DNA of 64,000 bases from Gnetum montanum (GCA_015680685.1 MNCI01038211.1:265859-329858), one strand, 5' to 3'; positions 10,271-21,978 are shown, numbered from the stretch's first letter. Translations and numbers: made by a program. The notes: generated from the sequence alone by a model not told the origin.

Positions 10271-11966
10271 GTTGTAAGCTACGTAGCTATGGCTTGTCCC
10301 TTCATCGATGATTGGGTTACATAGTGTAAATCAAATTCCTTCGTTATAGCTTTCCATCAAGCTATCCTGCTACTTTCATATAAGTTGTTCATGATAGCCC
10401 GAAGTATGTTGCTCTTGCATATAATGTTAACCTAGGTACGAAATAGGTAGTGTCTCCACTTTTTTAGCACAAATACTAGGGCAAGATAATTTCTTTCCAC
10501 TTTGTTGTATTTCACTTCGTACACTATCAATGCATGGCTCAAGTAATAAACTAGGATTTTAGAGTCGTCCTCTCTTTTTTGGCATAACATTGTTGCGATA
10601 GATGTGTCTGAGGTGGCAAGGTAGATGTAAAAAGCTTATCCCTTTGTGGTGGATAAACAGTTGGGAGCTGTAAAATCTCTTTCTTCAAGTCATCGAAGGC
10701 TTGTTGGCATTGTGTTGTCCACTCGAAGTTAACTCCCTTCTTTAGTAAGTGTTGCATGAGGTGTATTCAGTCAACTTCGCTATAAAACTTCTGATAAAAT
10801 GTATTCTACCTTGCAACCTATGCAATTCTTTAAGGTTGGTAGGGGGTGCTAGGTGAGCGATGGCCTTAACTTTGTCAGGGTCCACCCATATTCTAGCTTC
10901 TGATACTACAAACCCTAGCATGCATCCAGTTTTAACACCAAAAACACATTTCTTTGGATTGAGACGTAAGTCATGCCTGTGACAACACTTGAGGACTACA
11001 TCTAGATCATTGGGATGATCAATAGCTGTCTTAGACTTGACTGCTATGTCATCCACGTAATCGTTTAGTCTCTCTAGGATGTAGTCGCTGAATATGTACG
11101 TCATGGCTCATTGATAGGTTGCTCTGGCATTTTTGAAACTAAAGGGCATCATAGTGTAACAAAAGGTTCCCCACGGGGTCATGAAAGTAGTCGTTAACTG
11201 ATGCTCTGGATTGATGCGAATTTGATTGTAACCCAAGAACCCATCCATAAAGGATAATAAAGCATGACTAGCTATAGTGTCAATAAGTTGATCAATACTT
11301 GGTAGTAGGAAGTCATATTTAATCGTTGCTTTTTTTAGATCCCGAAATTCTATACAAATTTGTATACCTCCTATTTTCTTAGAGACTACAATGATGTTTA
11401 ATACCCACTCCAAGTAATCGACTGCGTGAATGAAGCCTGCCTGATATACTTTGGTAATTTCATCACATACAACTAGTGTGATTTTCGGTTTACTTTTTTG
11501 AGCCTTTTGTTTGACTAGTTTGATACATAGGTCTAAGAAAATGTTATGTTGTATTAGTTGTGGGTCTAAGCCCAACCTATCGTTATAGGACCACACAAAC
11601 ACTTTGACGTTGTCTTGGAGGACTTTAGATACATCCTTTTGCATTTGTTGATCTAGGAGAGAGCTAAGTTTTAGTGTCCTTATTTCTCCCCTGGATGTCA
11701 TTACAGGTGCTTTGATGAGGGGGGTCCTTGGTCACATCCCTAGCTTCTAAGTATAAGACTTGGACCAAATGTTCGGGCAACTCTAGGGATGTTTCCAGGG
11801 ACGCTACATTGTTATTAGTGGGTGATACCCAATCTATTGACTCTAAGTTTAGATGTCTTGCAAGCTTGCCATGAGGACCTCTCAAGGTTAAAAGTGAATG
11901 TAGATCACGTTGCATGGCCATTTTGTTCAACCTTCCATAATAAGAGAAAGCCAAGTCAAGAGATAC
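10271..11966 (-). pseudogene. pol: Tat-2 reverse transcriptase and RNase H
   Basis: The best preserved RT in the window. After an acceptor-like AG (11,968-11,967) it reads VSLDLAFSYYGRLNKMAMQ, then a frame change near 11,700, then LKLSSLLDQQMQKDV, VFVWSYNDRLGLDPQ, GFIHAVDYLEWVLNIIVV, LLSFMDGFLGYNQIRINP and PWGTFCYTMMPFSF. A lone TGA at 11,110-11,108, where Arg is expected, is followed in the same frame by MTYIFSDYILERLN and the catalytic DYVDD (about 11,060). The thumb (CLNPKKCVF-like, DPDKVKAIAHLAPP) and the RNase H lead-in FEWTTQCQQAFDDLKKE follow down to 10,551; the rest of RNase H is decayed. Few lesions compared with Tat-1. Confidence 0.88.
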
Positions 11967-12059
11967 CTGTTTGTAGCAATAGCATGTAATAAACATTTGC
12001 AAAGCAACAATGAAACATGAAATAATTTTCAACTATGTTGGCAGACTGTGAAAGGATTT

Positions 12060-12385
12060 GAACATGCAAGGGACATTAACTTTTCCAATTTAAGGTCATG
12101 GTGGATCGTACTCATGCTACAGTGTACATCAAAATGTAAATCAAGGTTGCTAGTTTAAGGTCTTAGTAGACTGTTAATGGGTGAATTTCGAAAGCTAAGG
12201 TCACTAGTTTAAGGTCTTTGTAGACCATGGCATGTAGAGTTCGAGCACTAAAGTTACTAGTTTAAGGTCTTTGCGGACTGTTAATAGGTAGGCTTCATAA
12301 AGGTAAGGTAACTAGTTTAAGGTCTTTGCAGACTATGGTGTCTAGGCTTTGTAAAGGTAGGTTGCTAATTCAAGGTGGGACGAAA
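12060..12385 (-). repeat. ~54-bp tandem array upstream of Tat-2 RT
   Basis: Units start at about 12,150, 12,204, 12,257, 12,312 and 12,365 (partial), each beginning CTAGTTTAAGGTCTT on the + strand, with the small inverted repeat GGTC-N6-GACC or a near match. Same place and similar unit length as 1-420 in Tat-1. It separates the RT exon from the antisense gene. Confidence 0.8.
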
Positions 12386-12668
12386 TTTTTGGTTGGGCCC
12401 ACCTATTACGCTGCAAAAATGATGCTACGCTATAACGGGCTTATGACAAAATAGTGCTATGCTATATGGGGTGTCCCACATTACTCGAGGTGCAAAAATG
12501 GTAAGTTTTTTTCACCGCATCGACTACAAATAGGGGTTTACCCCTGTGGTAAACTTGTCATTTTCATTGTCAGAGCGTAGAGCCCACATCCAGAGCGTAG
12601 CATGGTCATGCCAGGAGAAAGCGAAGTAGTGTAGCATAGTAGTTGATAGAGAATTTGTGAGTGAGAAA
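12386..12668 (+). promoter_or_regulatory. Putative promoter and leader of the antisense gene
   Basis: A GC-richer stretch between the array and the first ATG. It contains several GCTACGCTA/GCTATGCTA words (about 12,420-12,470) and a TATA-like TACAAATA at about 12,525-12,532, some 140 bases before the ATG at 12,669. A promoter role is inference only. Confidence 0.35.
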
Positions 12669-15600
12669 ATGGCACCGAAAGGCGAATGCAAGCACCGAGG
12701 ACTTGCTAAGGTGGACGAGGTAAAGGACACTTTGGGGCCCCTATCCAAGGCGTGTGTTGAAGTGTGGAAGAAGGCCCCATCTGCTCAGTAAGTTTATACA
12801 CTGCCCTTATTTTTTAGACTATAATAATCATTATTGTGATGAAATCTGCATCGTTTTCCATTGTCTTGGCTTCCGTTTTGGCTACTATGATGTCGTTGTT
12901 GTTGGTTGGCCGCAGTGGCTATACAGACGTTACGCTACAGTTGCATGCAGTATTGCCTCGACTACCATTGTTGCAACTACCTTGTCACGGGGGTTTGGGT
13001 GATTCTATACAGCTTAGTATAGGGTTAGCATAGCGTACTGCCCTCAGGAGGGTTTGGCCATCTGCAAGATTTGACAGTGTGACACATGTTTAATATAGTG
13101 TAGTCTGAGTTATCTTGTATGGTAGAAGTGTGGTTGAGATGGCTGCACAGCACAGTGAATTTCTTCTTGTCTGAACTTTGTAATTTTTTTATTACGCTAT
13201 ACCGGTATGTTGTAAGGTCTTTAATTTTTTCACATTTCTACGCTGTTGAATCTACAACACCGCTACGTTCCTGAATTTATTTCTGTTAAGTTTGCTACGT
13301 TGCCATGCCCATCATAGTAATACGTTGATTTCATTATTATATTGTTGCACATCTATTTGTTCTTTGTTCATTTGCTACATCATGTGTCATGCGTTTGCAT
13401 CTAAGTGTTGCATTGAGCGAGGCTTGATGACTATGTTATGCTGTGAGTATTGTGTTGCTATGTTGCTTATGATTTTTGTTTTTGTTTTGTTTTTTGTTAG
13501 AGAGAGATTTACGACTAAGAGATCATGCTACACTGCATGCAAAGAAAGTGTCATGCTATGCTATATGTAATCAAAGGGTTACACTACGCTACATGTAAAT
13601 TTTACTCGTACACAGTGCTAACGTTTGATGCTTCGTTATGCAGGGTCATGTTGAAACCCATTTTGATTATCCTGGAGATTGTGAGAGTCCTATGCTACCT
13701 TAGCGAACTGGTGGTCAATGTCCCTCCTCCCATGCACGTGTGAGACAGTAGGTGGTCTGGTTCCGGGAGGGCACACAGGACTTCCTACAGTACCTCCTCC
13801 ACCATTTTAATATGATTTTTTGATCACACTTATCAGTAGAGATAGCAATCATAATCACAGAAACCCTGTTGCTTGGGGCAAATTGGGGCATTCTAAAATT
13901 TTTGACTGATGGGTCAATCGGGGTTGAGTAGGTAGAAGGTTCCATTCAGCACCCAAAAAGCTTCAAACACTTAAGTTGGATCTAGGAGATGCCTGAGTAT
14001 AAGTGCTATCACTTATACAACACGTTATTCATTTCTTGTCACATGGGCACTTGCTTTCAGAACACACATGGAATCATTTATTATGCCAGCAGGTTAGTTC
14101 TATGAAGGTATTTTATCGCATTGTGTAATCCATGCTATGCTAGACATAGGTATTAACAATGTATATGTATATTTTTTATGTGTTGCTAGGTTTTTTATTG
14201 ACAAAAGTGGTCTCCACGGTGATACAGATGCCTTGGCATTAGCACAGATGGCCCTGCGAGAGTTTTCCTCTACTGGGAATGTGCACGCTGATGTAATAGG
14301 GCAATTTGGGGATGAGTTCAAAACCTATCCAACCCGGTATTCCCAATTTTATGGAAAGTGTAAAGAAGCCAGTTGGTTGGATAGGGAGTGGGCATCCCTT
14401 AGGTCATTCACTATTGAAGACATGTTGGTCGATTTCTCACCATTTCCCATGCCATTTAAACTTGGTAAACTAAACTATTAATTCACTGTTACATGTTTGA
14501 GTGATGTTGATTATTTTTCATTTTTTTAACCTCATTTTTTTTGCCAACATTCGCTACGTTGTGTTATGCTAGGTAGCATTGCACATCATAGCATCTGCTT
14601 TGAGCTGGTATAATTTTCTTATTGTGACTATGCTTTATTGGTAGAGGAAGAAGAGGAAGAAGGGAAAGAAGAGGTGGTGGCCCCTACAACAAGGATGACT
14701 TGTGAAAACAAAGAGGCTTCGACCATAGAGGAAAGGGCCCCAATTGATGAAGAAGGGGCCCTTGCCACAGAAGAAAGGGCCTTGGCTGGTGAGGAAGAGG
14801 TCCCTGATGATGAAGAGAAGGCCCCTACCAACGAAGAAAAGGGCCCAACCAATGAGGAAGAGGCCCCTAGTAATCAGGAAGAGGTCCCTACTGATGACCC
14901 TTTTGCAGAGAGTAGTTCAGTACTGGAGGAGCACATGAGTATCAAGGACGATATTACGTTATTTGGTCAGCTGGAAGGAGAGGGGCTCTATTTTGATGCT
15001 AGTGATTTTGATCGCATATTTAACAGTGTGCTAATGGGAAAACCCCCCCCCCCCCCCTGCTATCACCCTTGAGGATTTGCTAGGTAGGAGCTTTACACTA
15101 TCATTTACGTTGTTCATCAACTTTATCGTGGTTCCTCTCCACTATGACTAACATGTTTCATTGTGTAGCAGACACCACTGTTGATACCTTCGGCCCTTCT
15201 TCGATCTTCCTGCGACCATGGACCAAGATCCTTGACAAATTTACTTTCATGGAGGGGGTGGTCGATGACATGATCAACCGTTTGAAGCAGATCGATCTGG
15301 AAGTGGGTAAGTGAAAGTTGTTATGCTAAACTCTCTAAATTTTTGTTGCTTCACTATGCCATTATGACTAATGTCTTTCTATGTGTGGTTGGCAGCCTCT
15401 CATTTCAAGTGGGACTCTAAGCAAGCGGTTGAGGTCAATGCTGCACTCGAATTTCCACTAGAGGTGACTGAAGTACCTCATTGCATATATGACAAACCAA
15501 GCCAATGTGCTCTGTACTTGGCACACTCCTTGTGGGAATGTAGGCATGTGAACAAAGACCTCTGGAAAAGGGTACAAAGGCTTGAGAAGGAGAAGGCCAA

Positions 15601-16368
15601 CCTGATCACTGAGGTGGAAGATCTCTGATCCAGGAACAAATTCTTGTTAGCTCGAGACACTAATGATGACAATTGGTGCATGACCGTCATCGACTATGCA
15701 AGGTATTGGATGGCCGTGCGATGCAACAATGAGGCCACTCATGAAATAATAGAACAGTGCATGCAAATGGACCTACTAGCTCAGAAGAACCAAGACTAGA
15801 AGGACTATAGTACAAAAGTTTACGAGTGGGCGCAGGCACAGGAAAATCACAAACATATGTATAAACTAGAACATGCCACCTACCATAAACAATATCGGGA
15901 TGCCTCTGTCAAGATGCATACTTACAAAGTATTCCTTGACATTATTGGTACTTTTTGGGCTTATGACAAGTTTATGCAATAGGTGACAGTCAAGGAATCT
16001 CCCGAAAGGGAAATGACCTTTCCTGCGGGTGAGGCCACTACTGCCACCTTTTCTTTGGGACCATCGAGATGGAAAACCATAGAAAAGGATAAATTTGTAG
16101 CAAGTGATGATCTGGGAAACAGGAATTTGGCCGATATTATGGAAGAGGAGATCTTGCAATGTCTTGTAGCAAGCATGGATTGGATACCCCCCAAAACAAA
16201 CGTGGGGTCATCTCGGGTCAATCCTTTTTTGGTGTTGTGATAATTTATTTTATTTGCGTCTTTATTGTAGCTTTAATTGACTATTTCATTTTCCTTGTGG
16301 TACAGAATCTAGCTAAAAACATAGGACCTAATGAGGCAGGGGATGATGGAACAGGTGAAAGGTCATAG
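12669..16368 (+). pseudogene. Spliced acidic coiled-coil gene, antisense within the Tat-2 PR-RT interval; product unknown
   Basis: I recognise no family. Exons inferred from GT-AG borders and phase: E1 12,669-12,787 (starts MAPKGECKHRG; donor CA|GTAAGT), E2 13,644-14,092, E3 14,190-14,464, E4 14,645-15,083, E5 15,169-15,306, E6 15,396 to about 16,200, E7 16,306-16,368 (ends GDDGTGERS, stop). Phases agree at E2-E3, E3-E4, E4-E5 and E5-E6, given one extra C in a 15-C run at 15,043-15,057. E1-E2 is off by one base, so an exon or an indel is missed. E3 and E5 are fully open, as is E4 apart from the C run; E2 has five stops and E6 three. E4 is a Glu/Pro/Ala-rich imperfect repeat (EEKAPTNEE type). 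E6 is charged and probably coiled coil (RVQRLEKEKANLITEVEDL). It may be an extra ORF of the Tat element or a captured host gene. Now a pseudogene, but far less decayed than gag or IN. Confidence 0.7.
14645..15083 (+). CDS. Exon 4 of the antisense gene: acidic EE-AP-EE repeat
   Basis: Opens directly after the acceptor TTGGTAG. The reading is EEEEEEGKEEVVAP, then six or more imperfect 8-9 residue units of the EEKAPTNEE type, then a non-repeat part (DDITLFGQLEGEGLYFDASD) and a Pro run encoded by 15 C's. The C run is one base too long for the frame that continues ITLEDLL and splices in phase to exon 5, so either a sequencing or replication slip or a real frameshift. The Ser-rich open frame on the other strand (14,628-14,852) is its shadow. 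Confidence 0.65.
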
Positions 16369-16556
16369 TGTAGTAGTAAAGAATTTTATTTGGATTCTCG
16401 AAAAGAATGTTATAAACATTATTGGTTAATATTTTGAATGAAAAAAATATGGAATACGGAGAGATTTATTTCACTTTGGCTTATGTGTTGTATTTATTTT
16501 TATTTTATTCTTTATCTCTTTTTTATTAATTAAACTCCTTGGGAGCACCTCGTTTT

Positions 16557-16735
16557 AGTTTTAGGCCATTTTTGGCCATAACAATAGTTTAAGGCCATTC
16601 TGGGCTATTGCTAGTTTTAGGCCATTTCGGGCCATCACTAGTTTTAGGCCATTTCGGGTCATCGCATGATGGTAAAGAATATTTTTGCCAGTTTTAGGCC
16701 TTACTGGGCTGTAGCATGATGTAAACAATGGACGT
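16557..16735 (-). repeat. GGCC-type tandem array after Tat-2 protease
   Basis: Degenerate ~27-30 bp units on the + strand: CTAGTTTTAGGCCATTTCGG with GGCCA-N4-TGGCC self-pairing, for example at 16,564-16,576. An array with the same word in the opposite orientation (CCAAGGCCTAAAAC, 34,401-34,472) follows the PR of Tat-4, so array-after-PR is a family trait. Confidence 0.7.
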
Positions 16736-16867
16736 GATGCAAACAATTTAAAGAATGAGGTAGACACTTAGTGTAAAAGAATGAATATGGAGCAAACAAA
16801 GAATAAATGTATGATAAGCGTTAATCATGTTGGATGCAATGGAGTAGTTACGCTATGCAAGTAACAA

Positions 16868-17563
16868 TCATCCTCGCAAGTACTTTCTAACCAATCGCGG
16901 GCTTGGTGATGCGTAAGGCCAAGGGGACTTGTTGCAATATTCTTCTATATCATTATCTACTACTTGAAAAGGTAATTTAGGCCACATAGTTTCATTTTTT
17001 GAGTTGGCTTTTTGGGCCAGCTCATTTGCCAAACAAGTAGCTTCGGTAGAGATAGGCACTTCATTCTTAGACGTTATTACTTCTGAACCTTGCTCCATGT
17101 CGACATTTTTTATTGCTTGAGTGGCCACTTCGTCACCATTGATTACCACCTCCCTACCCACATAATCTAGGTGGATTTCTTGATGTATGGGTGAAGAGAA
17201 GGCCCTGAGTTGGGCTAACCACAACCTCCCCAAGATCAGGTTAAACCCAGGCATCTCTTCTACCATGATGAATGTTGCACTTGTGGGGAACTAGTTCCCT
17301 GCCACAAAGTTAATGTGGACAATGCCTTTTACCACCACCCATACTTTTTTGAACGAATTTAGACATGAGGTTCTGGATTTGATTTGATCCACCAAACCCA
17401 GTTTGTCCACTATGGAGAATGGGATGATATTTGTAGCAGCCCCATCATCAACATGTACTCTTCGGATCTTGTGCTGATCAACCCAAATTGTGATGAACAG
17501 TGGTGCTATTATGACCTGGCCCTTCTCAGGGTCATCCTTGATGGACTCATCACAAAATGTCAA
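16868..17563 (-). pseudogene. Tat-2 aspartic protease region
   Basis: Retroviral-type aspartic protease that would mature Gag-Pol. The active-site loop reads VHVDDGAATNIIPFSIVDKL (about 17,465-17,400), with Asp-Asp-Gly where many families have Asp-Ser/Thr-Gly; other Tat elements use a D-x-G version here. The second half, after a stop near 17,292, contains FNLILGRLWLAQLRA (ILGRPWL-type block) and IHQEIHLDY. The frame ends at 16,868 (KYLRG, stop). No RT follows directly; the next pol exon is 4.9 kb away. One stop separates the two halves; otherwise well kept. Confidence 0.8.
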
Positions 17564-18203
17564 ATGAGTTGGCCATGGTTCTTCAGGAAGGAAGCATAAC
17601 TACATGGATTACTTTCTCCTCCACTGCCATTTCTTCATCGACCGATACCGATGTTAACATGCGAACCAAGGCCTCGCGGTGTGCAGTGGAGGTCAATACC
17701 AGGTTATATAGGCTCAAGGTTATGCTCTTTTATTTTAGATCCTATTTTACCTAAGTAAGGACATTTAGAAGGTTTTGTCCACTTTCTTATTGTTTGCTTC
17801 CCTTCTCCTCCTCCATTCATCCTAGAAGACAAATCTCTCAAGGAGGAGTAGCTTCAAGTTTGGGGCTAGACCTTCTTGGATGGGACAGTGATGATTGTAT
17901 GTGTGTAGGGACATCAACTGTTGATGATGGGGGGCATAGACATGGAGGATGAGGGGGTAGGCTTAGGGGGACCTGGGGCAGTACGTTCCTTGGCCATTTC
18001 ATCCATCAGATGCTCTTCCCATTTCTTTGAACAAGAAGGTTGTGATGATGTCTTAGATTGGCTCTATGTGATGGGGGTAGTTGAGTGTTTTGGCTCCCTA
18101 ATGAAAAATAGTGTTTGTGGTGTTAGTGTAGGTGGCGGTGTGGTTTTGAATATGAAGGGTGTAGGGTGGATGTTTGAGTGGGAACCTTGAGGACGAATGG
18201 TTG
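17564..18203 (-). pseudogene. Tat-2 gag-PR linker
   Basis: Poorly conserved Pro/Ser-rich sequence with many stops joining gag to PR. Near 17,640-17,590 the frame carries VDEEMAVEEKVIHVV-like acidic sequence before the protease. No domain recognised. Confidence 0.45.
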
Positions 18204-20666
18204 TTACAGCGTCTTTTTTTCCGTTGTTGGTGTTGCTACACTATGTTGAGGCACACGAACCACAAACAGCTGTTGTGGTGATTCTAGGTTACTATCTACG
18301 CTAATCATGTTGATGATGTACACTGCATTGTTAACATTGAGGGGGTTCTTGTAAATGTGCATGGATTGATTTTTAGGGTTGACAAGGTTGCTTTTGTCTA
18401 GAACCAACTTCCCCTGATCAATCATCTGTTGGATGTCATCTTTTAATGCTAGAAAGTAATCCATGTTGTGACCACAAAGTTGATGGTAGTCATAGAACCG
18501 CTCTAGCCTGAAGTTCTTAAGAACTGGCAGCTTGTTGGGCATAGCCAAGGAGGGGTTCCTAAGGAGTTCGCAATACCGCTGATGTCATTTGGTCGCCTCC
18601 TCCAACATCCATTTATGTTGAATATACCTAGCCCCCAAAAATTTCTTTAGGAGTTCTTAAGGCTTGATGGGTAGAGGCGTATACTTGGAGTGATCTTTAT
18701 GCTCAAAGTTGGGCTTAGGCTGGGTTGATGCCTCTGGCGCTGACATGGAGGGTTGGGCAATGTTACTTGGGCTAGGTGTGGGATTAGTTGACGCTTTGGC
18801 TACCTTTTTGTTATTGTTGCTATTGGGCTTTGTCTCATTTGCCACAATGGCCACCATGGCCATTGTGACTTTGCCCTTCTCTTTGTCTTTTTTAGTATAT
18901 GCATTTTTGTATGCAACATAGGCCAAGTCTTTACTGGCTTCAACTACATCTTGGATGCTCTTCGTCTAGGAAAAAGCCTAACAGAGAGATCATGGTGCTA
19001 GGTAGTACAGCTTCAATTTAATAAAATCATTTACCACCCCCTTGAAGATAGCTAGCAAATGGGCCTCCGCAATAGGCTCACGAATCTCATTCAAGATAGC
19101 ACTCCACCACTGTATAAAATTTTGCACCGACTCCAGCAGGTCTTGCTTAACACCCATCAACTAATCCAACGTGACTTTGGACTTCAAGTTATACTTGAAG
19201 CGGGTCACGAACTGGGTCAGCAGGTCCTCCAGTGTTGAGATGGAGGCAGATGGGAGTGCGTGGTACTAGTCTAAAGCTTTGCTTGTTAGAGACATAGCAA
19301 AGATGCAAATAATAGTGTGCGGCCACTGCTACAACAACAAAGATTTAGATCTAAACATAACTAAATGCATGTTAGGATCACCCTCTCCGTTGTATTTTGT
19401 GAAGTGGAGGAGCGGCCTCTCAGGGGGTAACGTGAGCATGGAAATGACGAGGTTGATGGGGTTGTCATGGTAGAAATCCATGACCTTAACTATGTTAGAA
19501 CCAATGAATTTGAGACATTTAATCTCTTCTGTGAGGATTTGGATAGGTTGGAATGCTTGGTCCAGACTCAGAGATGATGTAGACAGTTGTGGGGTTGCAG
19601 GGGAAACCATTGTTGGTGGCGTAGTAAGGACAACAACCTGGCTCATAGGCGGTGTCATTGGGGCTGCCCTTGTGAAGGGTGTTACCTTTGAGGTCCACCA
19701 CCTAGTGGGTGGTGCTGTTGGAGTGATGGCCACTGGTGGTGCTATAGGGTTAGTCATTTGTGTGATTGATGGGATGGGCCACAGTCCTACGCTTGGTTGT
19801 GACACCTAAGAGGCTTGGTATGCTTGGTGGTAAGGTTAATGTGGCATCTGGGAGGGTTGAAAAACATGGAGCCAAGTGACTGGGGTCTACCACGTGGTTG
19901 GGGTTGGGCCTACCGGTAATGGTGGAACAGGTGTAGACAATGGAATAAGTGTAGAGACTCCATGTAGTTGTGAAGTAGGTGCAATGTGCACGTATGCCAA
20001 CGTGGCTGTGATCGGTATTTGGTACGAGGATGGGATAGAATGAGGAGGGAGAGTGCCTGGGAATGAAATGAAGGGAGGAGCATGTTGGTACGCTGAGGGT
20101 GCAGAATGGATTCCCATGGCTGATGAAAATGTAGATTGCAGCGGAGTCGTTGTAGTCATAAAAGAGGAAGACGCAAAAAGTGGGTTTGACCAGAAGACTG
20201 TGGTGGGAGGGATGGTTGTAGGGTAAGTCTAGCCACCACCCTTGGATTGGGAATCTAGGTCTTCCTGCCTATCCTAGAATGCCTCATCATAATGGGATGT
20301 TGTGTCCCACTCCCTAGGCTTACTAACTCTCATCAACTAGTTGAAGATCCACTTATATGTTTCCGTTAGGGGGATGGTAACATCAGGGGTAGGGATAAAT
20401 TCCCTTCCATTTTGATGAAGGAACTCGAAGTTATGTTTGTCCTCGAGTTCTTGGCAATCTAGGGGTAGATTTATGTAGATCTTTGTGTAGAGGAAGTCGT
20501 AACGCTCTGCGTCTTGTTCCAAGAACTCAGGTGATAGATGTTGGATCCTAAGAGACTGGCATGGTGCCAGCACTGGGCTAGGTGGCCATTCAGCACCTAT
20601 GGTTCTTTGAGCAGAGAAAGGAGCCTCAAAGCTCGAGGTGGGAACAACGGTTGTTGAAGGAATCAT
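18204..20666 (-). pseudogene. gag: Tat-2 gag
   Basis: Structural capsid/nucleocapsid protein. Starts at MIPSTTVVPTSSFEAP (20,666), close after the PBS; an acidic/aromatic N-terminus precedes a long Pro/Thr-rich stretch (20,160-19,560). The capsid domain follows: IKCLKFIGSN, LLHFTKYNGEGDPNMHLVMF (about 19,390-19,340), TQFVTRFKYN and ESVQNFIQWW. A Lys/Asn linker carries KKDKEKGK. The nucleocapsid motif at about 18,494-18,450 reads FYDYHQLCGHNMDYFLALK: Tat gag normally has Cys at both ends of this C-x2-H..H-x4-C zinc site, but here both are aromatic (Tyr, Phe). About ten stops. Non-functional. Confidence 0.8.
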
Positions 20667-20885
20667 TTTTGCATGATAAAAGGAACTTGCAAATAAGAAA
20701 CACAGAGATCAATAAGCGATTGGAGGCTTTTCATCCTACTGGGTTCCAAAGGAACCATCGTTGCGACTAGTCTGCACCACATGATGTGTAAACAACCACA
20801 AAAGGGTGTCATGTTTATGCTAGTGCATGATAGGGTACAGAGAGCATGCAAGACTACCTAAGAGATGCAAAAATGAGCACCAAAA

Positions 20886-20902
20886 TGGCCCTCCTAGTGC
20901 CA
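20886..20902 (-). promoter_or_regulatory. Primer binding site of Tat-2
   Basis: TGGCACTAGGAGGGCCA on the - strand, four to five bases after the LTR end. Begins with the TGG complementary to a tRNA CCA tail. It looks like a decayed TGGCGCTAG-type PBS; the tRNA is not assigned with certainty. Confidence 0.55.
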
Positions 20903-21544
20903 AAACTGCAGCGACTGAAAACGTCGGTGGCTGGAACATCAAGAGGTTGCTAGGTGAATAGTTTAACCTCAGATCCATGCGAGGGCCATGCTAGAGAGAA
21001 ATGGAAGCAGGGTGCCCTGAACGATCTGGTTGATCAGACAGGAACTTAATCGGTGTATCTTAACCTTTCATAAACATTTTTTTTGGAAGCGAGACACACG
21101 AAGTAAATCGACGATCTAAAAATGTAAAGCGGTAAAAATAATGCAAAAACAATGATGATAGTAAGAGAATAGCAAAACAAACTTGGGTGAGAATGTGCAC
21201 CACCCCAAGGTCGCAAATTTGATCTTTTGCTTTGCTGAAAGGTGTACAATAGAACATGCAACATGGAAGAGGCATAGCTTACACAAAATAGTATAGTCAT
21301 AGGTCTTCTGCTTGCTACTCTATTCGGTAAGATGCCAAAATGCTCGACTCACAAAGGGATGTTTGGAGCCAACCAAAGAACTCAAAGGTAACCAGAATGC
21401 TCAAAAATGCCAACTATGCTCTCCAAAAGCCAACTGCACCAAAAAGCCAACTGTTTTGCCAACCAAGCCAACTAGCCAACCCAGCAGGCAATTCTCTTGT
21501 GAAACCAATTTTTTTGCCAACCCCTTGAGCATTTTTTGCTAGGG

Positions 21545-21552
21545 TATTTATA
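21545..21552 (-). promoter_or_regulatory. LTR TATA box (Tat-2)
   Basis: TATAAATA on the - strand (TATTTATA on +), in the same context as 6,898-6,905. Confidence 0.7.
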
Positions 21553-21978
21553 GGGCCAGGAGTAGGAGAGAAACGTGGTTTGGATGCCATGTGTCCTGGG
21601 CCCCCATAAGGTGCTAAAATGTCCATAACGTGTAGGTGTGCTATATTGGATGCAAATTTTGTTATGCTGTGACCATATTGCTGAAACTGCATGTTCCAAA
21701 ATCTAGTGTGCCATCAATGCAAGCAAAATGAAGCCTATGCTCTAGGACTATGTCTTCCCTTCTCTTACAAGCAGGATCAAGTGTAGGAACAATTTTTTGG
21801 GAGCTAACTAGGGGTATGTAAAATGAAGTAAAAATTGCTGATTTTTCCAAGGAGATGCCAAAGTGAGAAAGATTGTTGCCAACAAGTTCTAGAGCTACCC
21901 GAAGATGTCTTGATGCTTCCATGCCAATGTTGCACTACTCACGCTATTGAGCACATTGGTGTAACGTAAGTAGCTACT

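Noticed and set aside
14628-14852. Ser/Ala-rich - strand open frame
   Set aside because: Mirror of the Glu-rich exon 4 on the + strand, where splice phases support coding.
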